64,000 nt of DNA from Aureibacter tunicatorum. Its GTDB lineage: Bacteria > Bacteroidota > Bacteroidia > Cytophagales > Cyclobacteriaceae. Position 1 is the first letter of the stretch, and each line of letters starts with the position of its first letter. Where the stretch lies: the NCBI RefSeq assembly GCF_036492635.1, contig NZ_AP025305.1, positions 4,048,000 through 4,111,999 on the forward strand, read 5' to 3'. Shown piece by piece: positions 45,697 through 55,235 of this stretch. The notes below the pieces were generated by a model. It searched no databases and was not told where the DNA came from. It saw only the letters and a list, made by a program, of their open reading frames with translations. A program made the position numbers and the translations under genes.

Positions 45697-46731
45697 TTAA
45701 TTTTCTTCAAGAAGCCTCTTGTTGATCGATTTCACAAAGCCTGGACCATTGAAGATAAAGCCTGTGTACACTTGAACTAAAGAAGCTCCTGCATTAAGCT
45801 TTTCAATGGCGTCTTCAGGACTATCAATACCTCCCACACCGATAATAGGGAAAGCTCCATTTGACTTCTTATGAATATATCTTATTACCTCAGTAGCTCT
45901 TTCTCTCAATGGTTTTCCGCTCAAACCACCCATTCCGATCTCTTCCACCTCTTGACTTGGTGTCTTCAATCCATCTCTTGAAATAGTGGTGTTGGTAGCT
46001 ATCAACCCATCGATTTTAACCGTTTGCAATATGTCGACAATGTCATCCAATTGCGAGTCGGTCAAGTCCGGAGCAATCTTCAACAATATTGGCTTTCTTT
46101 TTTCTTTTGCGTCTCTTAGATTTTTCAAATGAGACAATAACTGCGTCAAAGGCTCTTTTTCTTGCAAAGCCCTCAAATTTGGCGTATTCGGCGAACTCAC
46201 ATTCACTACAAAATAATCCACATACGGATAAAGCTCTTCAAAACAAATTTCATAATCCTTCACAGCATCCTCATTGGCAGTCGCTTTATTCTTCCCAATA
46301 TTTCCGCCAACAATCACATCAGACTTTCTTTTCTTAAGTCTCTCCACAGAAGCTTTTACTCCTTCATTATTAAAACCCATTCTATTGATAACTGCTCTGT
46401 CATCGACTAGCCTGAACAGTCTAGGCTGAGGATTTCCCGGTTGTCCAACAGGGGTTACGGTGCCTATTTCAATAAAACCAAAGCCAACATTGGAAAGCTC
46501 ATCAATCATGGCTGCGTCTTTGTCAAATCCCGCTGCTAATCCTACAGGGTTTTTGAACTTGATGCCAAACACTTCTCTCTCCAAGCGCTTATCCTCCACT
46601 TTGTAAATACTTCTCATAACAGAAGACACTCCGGGAACAGCATTGGCGAATTTCAACAACTTCACTGTGAAGTGATGCGCTTTTTCCGCTGTCATTCTAA
46701 ACAATATTGGCTTGACGAGTTGATTGTACAC
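45697..46731 (-). CDS. pyrD: Dihydroorotate dehydrogenase (quinone), class 2 (GTG start)
   Basis: PyrD oxidises dihydroorotate to orotate in pyrimidine synthesis and passes electrons to quinone at the inner membrane. The 344 residues have the class 2 N-terminal helical membrane-association region ([19 protein letters not shown]), then [15 protein letters not shown], the [10 protein letters not shown] motif and the C-terminal phosphate-binding [25 protein letters not shown] stretch (in parts). GTG 46731 gives the expected N-terminus; the next ATG at 46695 would remove part of it. The leader carries a strong inverted repeat (46763-46856). Confidence 0.94.
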   Translation of the reverse strand: MYNQLVKPILFRMTAEKAHHFTVKLLKFANAVPGVSSVMRSIYKVEDKRLEREVFGIKFKNPVGLAAGFDKDAAMIDELSNVGFGFIEIGTVTPVGQPGNPQPRLFRLVDDRAVINRMGFNNEGVKASVERLKKRKSDVIVGGNIGKNKATANEDAVKDYEICFEELYPYVDYFVVNVSSPNTPNLRALQEKEPLTQLLSHLKNLRDAKEKRKPILLKIAPDLTDSQLDDIVDILQTVKIDGLIATNTTISRDGLKTPSQEVEEIGMGGLSGKPLRERATEVIRYIHKKSNGAFPIIGVGGIDSPEDAIEKLNAGASLVQVYTGFIFNGPGFVKSINKRLLEEN

Positions 46732-46762
46732 TTTATTTATTTTTTTAGTTTATAATTAATAT

Positions 46763-46856
46763 TTATCACGATTAGTTTTTTATGGCTTTCTTGATCATCC
46801 TCCTTTGTATTCCCTCCAGAGGGAAATAAAATGGTATAAAAAATCAATCGTGATAA
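46763..46856 (-). ncRNA. Structured leader upstream of pyrD
   Basis: Perfect 11-base arms TTATCACGATT (46763-46773) and AATCGTGATAA (46846-46856) enclose 72 bases, extended by three more pairs after a two-base internal loop. Inside is a second hairpin, TTCCCTC/GAGGGAA (46810-46816 with 46819-46825). The element ends 31 bases before the pyrD GTG. It could be an RNA regulatory leader; no known riboswitch family is recognised. Confidence 0.45.
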
Positions 46857-46882
46857 TGACTATTATCTAAGAGATATAAAAA

Positions 46883-46902
46883 AAGCCACTCAACAGTGGC
46901 TT
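46883..46902 (-). terminator. Terminator of the DUF5606 gene
   Basis: An 8-base stem (46883-46890 with 46895-46902, AAGCCACT/AGTGGCTT) and a U run on the minus strand, close behind the stop at 46907. It separates this gene from pyrD. Confidence 0.88.
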
Positions 46903-46906
46903 CAAA

Positions 46907-47353
46907 TTAATTGCTTTCTTCTTCAGACTCTTCAGAAGCTTCGTTGTCTTCGGCCTTTTTCACAAAAGCTTCAGCATCGATATTCAATAGAATCTTATAC
47001 CAGCTTACCAACTTCTTGATATCTGAGAAATAAACTCTCTCTTGATCATGATCAGGAAGGATGTGAAGCATAAAAGATCTTAACTCCTCGTTAGAAGATG
47101 TGCTGCCTACACCGGGATCAGCTCCAAATTCATCAAATATCTTTGCGAATACATCTTCCAAAGGAATAGAACCATCTTCGTCATGGGTATATATCGAAAT
47201 CTCCTTCAAAATAGATACTCTGCTATTGGAATTCGCCACAAACCTCGATTTTTTGCCATCCAAGCTCTCCACAATAACTCCAGATCTTGTAGGACTTACA
47301 ATTCGGAATAAACCTCCTTTACCCGAAATTGACGCTACCTCTGCTAAATTCAT
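46907..47353 (-). CDS. DUF5606 family protein
   Basis: A 148-residue cytosolic protein. The start NLAEVASISGKGGLFRIVSPTR and the later IPLEDVFAKIFDEFG, followed by VYFSDIKKLVSWYKIL, match DUF5606, a family found almost only in Bacteroidota with no assigned function. The longer frame begins at TTG 47362; ATG 47353 is preferred. The C-terminus is acidic and probably disordered. It follows engB on the same strand and has its own terminator. Confidence 0.88.
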   Translation of the reverse strand: MNLAEVASISGKGGLFRIVSPTRSGVIVESLDGKKSRFVANSNSRVSILKEISIYTHDEDGSIPLEDVFAKIFDEFGADPGVGSTSSNEELRSFMLHILPDHDQERVYFSDIKKLVSWYKILLNIDAEAFVKKAEDNEASEESEEESN

Positions 47354-47486
47354 ACGACTCAAAATTTCTTTTTAAACAATATATTTAATCGAATAATTCC
47401 GTTGCAATGCCTGCAAAAATATTCCTTTTCAATAGAATTCACTACTATTCGCATAAAAATATTAACTCGCAAGCATTTAGCTTCTG

Positions 47487-48092
47487 TCAGGACTTTATCG
47501 ACTCGTTAATATCTCCAATAAAGTCCAGCAATTCGTCCCTGCCTGTCTTGGCCTCAGAAGAAGTGATGATATACTGAGGAAGCTCTTCCCATCTTTGCTT
47601 CAAAGCTTTCATGAAAGCAGCGACTCCTGATTGAACTTTGTTTTTTGTCAATTTATCCGCTTTGGTAAAGACTATGATAAAAGGTATTCCATACTCTCCC
47701 AATTGATCGATGAAATCCAAGTCTATCTGTTGCGGTGGAATTCTGCAATCTATCAATACAAACACGCAAGCTAAATTCTCGCGCGTAGTCAAATACCCTT
47801 TGGTCATTGGCTCCCACTCGCTTCTCAATGATTTCGAGACTTTCGCCCATCCATACCCCGGCAAATCAACCAAATACCAAGTGCCTTCATTGACTTTGAA
47901 ATGATTGATCAACTGTGTTTTTCCAGGTTTGGAAGAGACTTTCGCCAACTTATTTCTTCCCAAGAGCATATTTATCAAAGAAGACTTGCCCACATTGGAC
48001 CTTCCGATAAAAGCATATTCTGGCTCTCTGATTTTAGGACACTTCTTAAAATCAGAATTACTTATTAAAAACTCCGCAGAAACAATCTTCAT
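47487..48092 (-). CDS. engB: Ribosome biogenesis GTP-binding protein EngB/YsxC
   Basis: A small GTPase needed for 50S subunit assembly. The 201 residues contain all G motifs: GRSNVGKS (residues 30-37), KPGKTQLIN as switch I, DLPGYGWAKVSK as G3/switch II, TKADK as G4, and SSEAKTG as G5. Length and motif order fit EngB (YihA/YsxC). It precedes the DUF5606 gene and is probably co-transcribed with it. Confidence 0.95.
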   Translation of the reverse strand: MKIVSAEFLISNSDFKKCPKIREPEYAFIGRSNVGKSSLINMLLGRNKLAKVSSKPGKTQLINHFKVNEGTWYLVDLPGYGWAKVSKSLRSEWEPMTKGYLTTRENLACVFVLIDCRIPPQQIDLDFIDQLGEYGIPFIIVFTKADKLTKNKVQSGVAAFMKALKQRWEELPQYIITSSEAKTGRDELLDFIGDINESIKS

Positions 48093-48501
48093 TTGACTAT
48101 ATATTGATTTTCAACTCTTTTACTTGCGGGCAAATATCGTAATTCGCTTCTTCTTTATCAATTAAAAAAATACAAATCAGACTAATAATGCCCATGCAAC
48201 TGAATTCAAAGCCCATAATTGGCTCTCATTCCATGCTATCAACCTAATTCCTTTCACTTTGTGTTTACCCTTGCTGTATTCGGAAGAGATTATATCATTT
48301 GATGAAAAATAATATCAATCCTATTCATGTACTAGTACTTAAAATATTCACATAAATCCCACCACATACTTTTAAACTTGTTTTTGAAGCAAATTACTTT
48401 CTATAAATAAGTAAATTTCATATATTTACTTCAACCATCTGAAAACCAAACCATTGATGGCATGGGGAAAAGATGACAAGATTTCATAATCGTATTCGAA
48501 G
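48093..48501. other. Intergenic region upstream of the PorE-like gene
   Basis: There is no coding frame I can support. It holds a perfect 8-base dyad, AAGTAAAT/ATTTACTT (48409-48416 with 48424-48431), about 70 bases before the PorE-like start; this could be an operator or chance in AT-rich DNA. A TTTTTG at 48381-48386 could be a -33 element, but no -7 partner was found. Confidence 0.5.
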
Positions 48502-50562
48502 ATGATAAAGAGAGCATTAGGATTATTTTTTTTCATATTGGCTTGCGTTGCGGCCAACACTTTATACGGGCAGACTATTGAGAAGGAAAAAACACCGGCT
48601 GAGCAACTTATCGAGTTGGCGGACGAGGTTTACCGTTCCACAAAGGTAATCTCCCAAGCCAGGGAAATGTATAAGCAAGCCGCTGACCTTGACCCTGAAA
48701 ATGTTTATGCAAACTACATGACTGGTGATTTGTACTTGCAAACGATAAACAAAGACAGAGCTGCCAAATACTTGGTAAGAGTATATGAGCTTGACCCTGA
48801 CTATAGTTTCGACATAGCATACAAGATTGGTTTAGCCTACCAATATGGTTATCAATTTGACTTGGCAGTAAAGTACTACAAGCGGTATTTAACAAAACTT
48901 GATAGAAACAGATCTTACAAAGGCTTGGACATGGTACCTCGCGAAGAGGTGGAAAGAAGAATTCGAGAGTGCGAAAACGCTGACGAATTCACTCAGCTTC
49001 CCAAAGAATACAACATTGTCAACCTTGGTTCGAAAATCAATTCCAATGCCCATGATTTCGCACCTGTGATCAATGCGGATGAAACTATGATGATCTTCAC
49101 ATCAAGAAGACAAGAAGACAATACTCACATTGATGTGGATGAAGACAATTTTTACTTTGAAGACATTTTCATCTCCAGAAAAATAAATGGCGAATGGCAA
49201 TACGCTCAAAACATCGGCAATAAAATCAACACGATTTATCATGAATCAAATTTGGCTCTTAGTCCTGATGGAAAAACGCTTTTTGTTTACAGTCATGAGA
49301 ATCGAGGCGATATATACTATTCAGAGGCGGACGAAAATGGAGAATGGAGCGAACCGAAGCCTCTTAAAGGCAAAGTAAACTCGCCTTTCTCCGAAACATC
49401 CGTATCTATATCCCCTGACGGAGAAACGCTTTACTTCGCAAGCGACAGATCCGAAGGATTGGGAGGTTTTGATATTTACAAAGCCACTAAAGACAGTAAA
49501 GGAAATTGGTCTAAAATCAGCAACCTTGGCAAACAAATAAATACTCCTTTTGACGAAGAAAGTCCATTTATCGACTATGATAATAAAACACTTTACTTTT
49601 CATCCAAAGGCAGAAAAGGCATGGGGGGATATGATATATTCAAAAGTGTTTACGATGAAGAAAACGATTCTTGGTCTGAGCCTGAAAATATGGGATACCC
49701 TATCAACACTCCAGACCATGATATTTACTTTGTAACGACCAAGGACAATAAAAGAGCTTATTTCGCCTCAGAAAGAGAAGGAGGCAAAGGATATACGGAT
49801 ATCTATATGGTGGAATTGGAACCTGAGAAAAAGGTTCTTGTTCAAAAAGCTGAAACCAATGATACTATCCCAACGCTAACATCGGTTAAGCCTGAATTAA
49901 GCCAACCAGAAGAAATCCCAGAATCTTCAGTGAAACTAGTTGTAAACATTATCCACAGGGATGAAGGTATCCCAATGGATACCAAACTCACGATCAAGAA
50001 TATCAACTCGAATTTGACCAGGTATCCTAAACGCTTAGGAACTGGAAAATATGAATTCATTCTTAAGCCAAAAGAAGATTCACATTACTGGGTGACAGCT
50101 GAAAAAGACAAATATGTTTTTATAAGCGAGAAGCTTTTAATTTACAAGCCAAGAGCTGGAGAGCAAGACGAATTGGAAAAGACATTGTTCTTGACTCCTA
50201 TTGAAGTTGGCGTGAAACGTGTTTTGAGAAATCTATACTTCACTCCAACAGGAGATGATATTGTCGAAGAATCCTATGCTGAGCTCAACAAGCTTGAGAA
50301 GCTATTATCAGAAAACCCTCGCATGAAAATAGAAATCGGAGGATACACTGATAATAATGAAGGAGGCAATGAAAGCGAACGTATCAAAATTTCGAAAAAG
50401 AGAGCTCAAAAAGTAGTCAACCACCTAGTGAGCTTGGGAGTGCCAAGCATAAAACTCAAATCAGCTGGTTATGGATCTAAAGACCCTATTGCCACAAATG
50501 ACGATGAAACCGAAGGAAGAGAATTAAACCGAAGAGTTGAGTTCAAAATTCTGGAACTGTAA
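48502..50562 (+). CDS. PorE-like OmpA-family protein (TPR, propeller, CRD, OmpA)
   Basis: A 686-residue exported protein with the domain order of T9SS protein PorE: TPR-like helices (about 35-135), a beta-propeller of PD40/WD40-like repeats (about 175-430, such as SPDGETLYFASDR), a carboxypeptidase-regulatory-like beta domain (about 475-545) and a C-terminal OmpA domain (about 575-686) that binds peptidoglycan (GGYTDNN, KKRAQKVVNHL). The signal region has ILAC (cysteine 15), so it could be a lipoprotein; cleavage before Q24 is the alternative. Bacteroidota carry several such paralogues, so it may not be the true PorE. The two T9SS cargo genes nearby fit a secretion link. Confidence 0.85.
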   Translation: MIKRALGLFFFILACVAANTLYGQTIEKEKTPAEQLIELADEVYRSTKVISQAREMYKQAADLDPENVYANYMTGDLYLQTINKDRAAKYLVRVYELDPDYSFDIAYKIGLAYQYGYQFDLAVKYYKRYLTKLDRNRSYKGLDMVPREEVERRIRECENADEFTQLPKEYNIVNLGSKINSNAHDFAPVINADETMMIFTSRRQEDNTHIDVDEDNFYFEDIFISRKINGEWQYAQNIGNKINTIYHESNLALSPDGKTLFVYSHENRGDIYYSEADENGEWSEPKPLKGKVNSPFSETSVSISPDGETLYFASDRSEGLGGFDIYKATKDSKGNWSKISNLGKQINTPFDEESPFIDYDNKTLYFSSKGRKGMGGYDIFKSVYDEENDSWSEPENMGYPINTPDHDIYFVTTKDNKRAYFASEREGGKGYTDIYMVELEPEKKVLVQKAETNDTIPTLTSVKPELSQPEEIPESSVKLVVNIIHRDEGIPMDTKLTIKNINSNLTRYPKRLGTGKYEFILKPKEDSHYWVTAEKDKYVFISEKLLIYKPRAGEQDELEKTLFLTPIEVGVKRVLRNLYFTPTGDDIVEESYAELNKLEKLLSENPRMKIEIGGYTDNNEGGNESERIKISKKRAQKVVNHLVSLGVPSIKLKSAGYGSKDPIATNDDETEGRELNRRVEFKILEL

Positions 50563-50586
50563 AACTTATTACTTACAAAATAACTG

Positions 50587-50618
50587 AAGCGTCAAGGGCC
50601 TGCCTTGACGCTTTTTTG
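50587..50618 (+). terminator. Terminator of the PorE-like gene
   Basis: An 11-base stem (50587-50597 with 50603-50613, AAGCGTCAAGG/CCTTGACGCTT), a five-base loop and a T run. Confidence 0.92.
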
Positions 50619-50847
50619 TTTCATGGTATTAGACAAAACTGGCCAAAGTTATCAAACCTTTAATTTGTGTTATGAGAATAATTTATCAAAAAAAGGATTA
50701 CCATAAAACTTGGGTTTAAGATTCTTTTTAAGCTAAAAAAGTGCATAAAAGTAAATTAAAATTAACTATAATTAATTAAAATAGCTTAAAATAAAAAAAA
50801 GGACTTAAATTAAGTTAATTAATTCTCAAACTTAATTTAAAATCACT

Positions 50848-53800
50848 ATGATTAAAAGTCTACACAGGATTGTACTTTTAGTGATATTAAGCTGTTTCAG
50901 CCATATCAAACTAAGTGCTCAAACCAGTGATGCCCCCAAACCCTGCAAAGCCGATGAAATCAACTCTTCATTGGTCACAGAAATTCATCAATCCAGAAAA
51001 GCAGCCGATGCTGAACCTTGGTACCCTGATGATCCACGACTCAATGGTAAATATATCATCCCTACAGTTTTTCACATTTTTGGCACCGACTTCGAAGGCA
51101 GAACATTGGATATTGCCAAAATCGAAGAGGCTTTAGATCTTTCAAATCAAGATTTTCAAGGCTTAAGACCGGACTTCGCCAATATCATGGCAGAATTTCA
51201 AGGGATCAAAGAAGCAATGAATATAGAATTTCGACTTGCAAAGCTAGACCCTGACGGCAATCCTACATCAGGTGTGACTTTCAACCCTGTCGAGAAAGGG
51301 TTTGGCCATGGCGGAGGGTATGACAACCAAATAAGAAAGTATGCTTGGGACAATAAAAAGTACATGAATGTATACATCTTATTGGATCTATATAATGACG
51401 GTGATTATGGTAATTCAGGGGTAGCTTGGCTTCCAGACATGGGCATGACCAACGCAAACACAGCTCGTGTTGTCTATAATGGCAAATATGTTGGCACAAA
51501 CACAAGTGAAAACTTTCGTTCAGTATTAACTCATGAATTTGGCCATTATCTAGGCTTAAGACATACCTTCAATGGCGGATGCGAGACTTTCAATTCTGAC
51601 GATGGAGTTGAAGACACTCCTAAAAAGGGCAATAGCTCCAGAAAAGAAAAAAGCTCTAAAAATTGCCTTGGTGAAACCTTGAACGTTGAAAACTTCATGG
51701 ACTACACTAACTATTACGCTATGTTCACAAGAGGTCAAGTTGGTAGAATGACTGGCTCTTCATATGGACTTCGACATGAAGCTAGAATCACACTATGGCA
51801 ATATGACAATTTGGTTGCAACCGGAGTAGTGGATGACTTTAAACTTGGGAAACACTTGGTTTACACAGGCTCTTTATTCAATGAAGTATTCATGAACGAC
51901 GGAGCGATAGAGAACAGTATCAGCATTGATGCGAGAGAAGAATTGGAGTTTGCCAAAACAGGAATATTAAATTCAGGTGCGGACTATACGCTAACTAATG
52001 TTCCTGCGGGACTGACTGCTCAACTTACAGTCAACTCAAGCACCAATGCTACATTGACATTGACAGGCAAAGCTGAAGCTCATGCCAATAGCGATAAAGT
52101 GGATCAAATGACGCTTACTTTCTTAGCGCCATCCTTGAATACGCCTATTGATGACGTATACAACCCTTCAAATGACAAGATAAAAATATCATTCTTGGAT
52201 CCTTATACTTCTTATTGCGTGCCTTCCACTCAATTTGGCACATTCTATAGTCACATAACCGGTGTTCAATTAAAAACTATCGATTCAAACACTGGAAACA
52301 CTGGATATGAGGATTTCACAAAATCATTTGTGACAAGCGCTAAAACAGGCGAAAGTCTTGACCTCACTATAAAAATGAACAAAGGAACTTCTGGTAACAA
52401 TGATACTAATGTGGTGAGAGTATGGGCGGATTGGAATCAAAACTTTATTTATGAGGAAAATGAAAGGCTTACTTCACAGGAATATGTTCTAGGAAACGTT
52501 GTGGATGACAATGGCGATTTTATCCATACTATGAATATTACAGTGCCGGATAATGTAGAAAAAGGAACAGTTGGCTTAAGAGTTATGGTTCATTATAAAA
52601 ACAATAATGATGGAGCAAACCCTTGTGAAAACTATGAAACCGGTGAAGTAGAAGATTATGGTATATTAATTATTCCTTCCGATGCCCCTTTTGCCGCGGA
52701 CTTTGTATTCGGGCCAGAAGAAGTTATTTTCGCAGACCCTGTAAGTTTTACAGATATTTCAACCGCTCCAGCTGGAATTGATATTGTAAAATGGGAATGG
52801 TCGTTCCCTGGCGGAGAACCTTCTTCTCATGTAGGACAGATTCCTCCAAAAGTATATTATAAGGCTGAAGGCACTTACAGCGCTACGCTAAAAGTGACAA
52901 ACAGCAATGACGAAACAGATGAAGTCACTAAAGAAAATATAATCAAAGCCAAGTTTGAATATTGCGATCCTAATATCCGGTACGGAACTTACACGGGGAT
53001 TACTCAAGTAAAATTTGGAGAAATTGACAATACAACCAATAGAGAGGCAAGACATACTGATTACTTTAATTCACAAGTAACAGAGTTGAAAACCGGAGAA
53101 ACCTATCCGCTTACCATTAAAGTAAACAAAGGCAACTCTGGGGAAAAGGACTACAATCGTATCCAAGTCTGGATAGACTGGAATTACAATAGCGCTTTTG
53201 ACGATGATGAGCTGGTTGAAAGCCATGAATTTAAAATTGCCAATGTAAATGCTCAGGGAGATTATACATACACTTCCAGTGTCACTGTTCCTCTTGGCGC
53301 CGAAATTCAAAAAGTAGGAATGAGAGTAATGGTCCACTACGTTCAAAACAGCGAAGGCGACAAGCCATGCGATACCGTTGACAGTGGTGAAATTGAAGAC
53401 TATGGAATCAATATCACCAAAGGTACTCAAGAATTCACTGCCAATTTTGAAGCGGATCAAACAGCTCCATTACCAAACGCTCCCGTGACTTTCAGCGATA
53501 TCTCTGAAGTAAGCAATGGAGTAACAATCACTAATTGGGAATGGACGTTTGAAAATGGCGAACCAGCTAACTATTCGGGACAAGTTCCTCCTGCTATTTC
53601 TTATTCAGATGAAGGTAATTTTGATGTAAGTCTTACGGTAACTACTTCTGATGGACAAATTAAGACGATTACAAAAGAAGACTATATCAGAGTCGCTTAT
53701 GTGCTATGCGAAACAGACTCAAAGTGGGGCGGCTACGCCTTTGTCAAAAATGTGAATATAGGAATCATTGACAATACTACAACCAACTCCAACGCATATA

Positions 53801-55152
53801 CCAATTACCGAAACGACTTCTCGACAAACGTCAAAATTGGCGATGAAATACCGCTTTCTATAACTGTCAATACAGGAAATCTTGGAGACGGAGACCTTGT
53901 CTTGGTGAGAGTCTGGGCAGATTGGAATTACAATGCTATTCTTGAAGACAATGAGCAATTGCTTTTGAATGAGTTTGCATCGCCTGCAAAAAATCAGGAT
54001 CAAATTTTCAATGCTGATATTACCGTTCCTGACAATGCCGCTATTGGAAAAACTATTGCTTTAAGAGTTCTTACCAATTATAAAAGAAATAATGAGGGAG
54101 CAAACGGATGCGGAACAGTTGACAGTGGAGAAAGCGAAGATTATGGCTTGAATATCATAGATGAATCTATCAATTTGGTACCAGACTTTATCGCGGATAA
54201 TATGTCGCCGGTATTGGATACTAAAGTCCAATTCTCGGATATGACCTTATTTTATAATAATGTAAGCGGATCTAATTGGGAATGGACCTTTGAAGGTGGA
54301 GAGCCTGAGTCATTTTCAGGACAAAATCCTCCAGCTATTCATTATAAAACTCTTGGAGACTATTCCGTTACTCTTGAAGTCACAGGTTCTAATGGAGACA
54401 TTGAAACTATTACTAAAGACAACTTCATCAGTGTAATAGAATACAAATTTTGCGAACCTAGATCATCTTATTGGGGATATGGTCATATAGATAATGTGAA
54501 AATTGGAACTATAGACCAATCAAACGGCAATACGAATCAATACAATAACTTTATCGATAGCCATAATATAGATATCAAAGCAGGTGAAACCATACCTTTG
54601 ACGATCACAGCCAATACCGGCAACTCGGGAGAAGGCGATGCAATCCGTATCATCGCATGGGCTGACTGGAACTACAACAGCGTATTTGAAAAAAGCGAAG
54701 AAGTTGGCGTGAAAGATTTCACTTCAAGCGCACAAAATGCCACAGAAGAATTCACTGTTGACTTGAGAGCTCCTGAAGATGCTGCTATAGGCAGAAGAGT
54801 TGCTTTAAGGGTAATGGTTCATTATCTGGATAAAGAAAAAGAAGCTTGCGACAACCTAGACAGCGGAGAAGTGGAAGATTATGGATTGAACATCAAACGC
54901 AGCAACGAAGTTGTTCTCTCTGTTGATGCAAATGACAGCAACATTAGCATCTTTCCAAACCCAACTTCAGGGATCGTGAATATTAATGCAATAGGCGAGA
55001 CATTGATTGAAGTCCACACTTTGGATGGTCAGCAAATCATTGAAAAGCAAAAGTCTCAAAAAATCGATTTATCAGATCAGCCTCAAGGCATCTATATTTT
55101 GAAAATTCAATCAGCGAATAAAAGCTCTGTATTCAGACTAATAAAGCTATAA
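50848..55152 (+). CDS. T9SS-exported M43 metalloprotease with PKD and GEVED repeats
   Basis: A 1434-residue secreted protease. A signal peptide ends near SAQ (about residue 25). The pappalysin/cytophagalysin-type catalytic domain (about 60-330) has the zinc motif HEFGHYLGLRH at 229-239 and a later Met-turn in ENFMDYT. Four GEVED domains start at about residues 455, 704, 952 and 1200, each ending in GE-x-EDYG, with PKD-like domains between them. The end (about 1366-1434, IFPNPTSG) is a type A T9SS sorting domain with a final basic residue near the C-terminus, so the protein is exported by T9SS and attached to or released from the cell surface. Monocistronic. Confidence 0.93.
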   Translation: MIKSLHRIVLLVILSCFSHIKLSAQTSDAPKPCKADEINSSLVTEIHQSRKAADAEPWYPDDPRLNGKYIIPTVFHIFGTDFEGRTLDIAKIEEALDLSNQDFQGLRPDFANIMAEFQGIKEAMNIEFRLAKLDPDGNPTSGVTFNPVEKGFGHGGGYDNQIRKYAWDNKKYMNVYILLDLYNDGDYGNSGVAWLPDMGMTNANTARVVYNGKYVGTNTSENFRSVLTHEFGHYLGLRHTFNGGCETFNSDDGVEDTPKKGNSSRKEKSSKNCLGETLNVENFMDYTNYYAMFTRGQVGRMTGSSYGLRHEARITLWQYDNLVATGVVDDFKLGKHLVYTGSLFNEVFMNDGAIENSISIDAREELEFAKTGILNSGADYTLTNVPAGLTAQLTVNSSTNATLTLTGKAEAHANSDKVDQMTLTFLAPSLNTPIDDVYNPSNDKIKISFLDPYTSYCVPSTQFGTFYSHITGVQLKTIDSNTGNTGYEDFTKSFVTSAKTGESLDLTIKMNKGTSGNNDTNVVRVWADWNQNFIYEENERLTSQEYVLGNVVDDNGDFIHTMNITVPDNVEKGTVGLRVMVHYKNNNDGANPCENYETGEVEDYGILIIPSDAPFAADFVFGPEEVIFADPVSFTDISTAPAGIDIVKWEWSFPGGEPSSHVGQIPPKVYYKAEGTYSATLKVTNSNDETDEVTKENIIKAKFEYCDPNIRYGTYTGITQVKFGEIDNTTNREARHTDYFNSQVTELKTGETYPLTIKVNKGNSGEKDYNRIQVWIDWNYNSAFDDDELVESHEFKIANVNAQGDYTYTSSVTVPLGAEIQKVGMRVMVHYVQNSEGDKPCDTVDSGEIEDYGINITKGTQEFTANFEADQTAPLPNAPVTFSDISEVSNGVTITNWEWTFENGEPANYSGQVPPAISYSDEGNFDVSLTVTTSDGQIKTITKEDYIRVAYVLCETDSKWGGYAFVKNVNIGIIDNTTTNSNAYTNYRNDFSTNVKIGDEIPLSITVNTGNLGDGDLVLVRVWADWNYNAILEDNEQLLLNEFASPAKNQDQIFNADITVPDNAAIGKTIALRVLTNYKRNNEGANGCGTVDSGESEDYGLNIIDESINLVPDFIADNMSPVLDTKVQFSDMTLFYNNVSGSNWEWTFEGGEPESFSGQNPPAIHYKTLGDYSVTLEVTGSNGDIETITKDNFISVIEYKFCEPRSSYWGYGHIDNVKIGTIDQSNGNTNQYNNFIDSHNIDIKAGETIPLTITANTGNSGEGDAIRIIAWADWNYNSVFEKSEEVGVKDFTSSAQNATEEFTVDLRAPEDAAIGRRVALRVMVHYLDKEKEACDNLDSGEVEDYGLNIKRSNEVVLSVDANDSNISIFPNPTSGIVNINAIGETLIEVHTLDGQQIIEKQKSQKIDLSDQPQGIYILKIQSANKSSVFRLIKL
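52213..54900 (+). repeat. Tandem GEVED/PKD coding repeat, unit about 745 bp
   Basis: Within the metalloprotease gene, four GEVED domains begin at regular intervals of about 248-249 codons, separated by PKD-like domains (motifs such as WEW-x-FEGGEP and SGQ-PPA). The copies have diverged at the sequence level but keep the same spacing, which points to past tandem duplication of a PKD-GEVED unit. Confidence 0.75.
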
Positions 55153-55171
55153 ACTAAAATATAGCTAAAAT

Positions 55172-55208
55172 AAAAAAGAGACTGCGTTATCAACGCAGTC
55201 TCTTTTTT
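55172..55208. terminator. Strong bidirectional terminator
   Basis: Perfect 17-base arms (55172-55188 and 55192-55208) with a three-base loop, A-rich on one side and T-rich on the other, between the protease gene and the convergent aspS. Confidence 0.95.
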
Positions 55209-55235
55209 ATTCATGAAAAATATACTAATAAAAGA

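Noticed and set aside
46763-46856. Reading the pyrD leader repeat as a MITE
   Set aside because: No second copy is seen in this window and no clear target-site duplication flanks it; kept as a structured leader, with MITE as an alternative to test.
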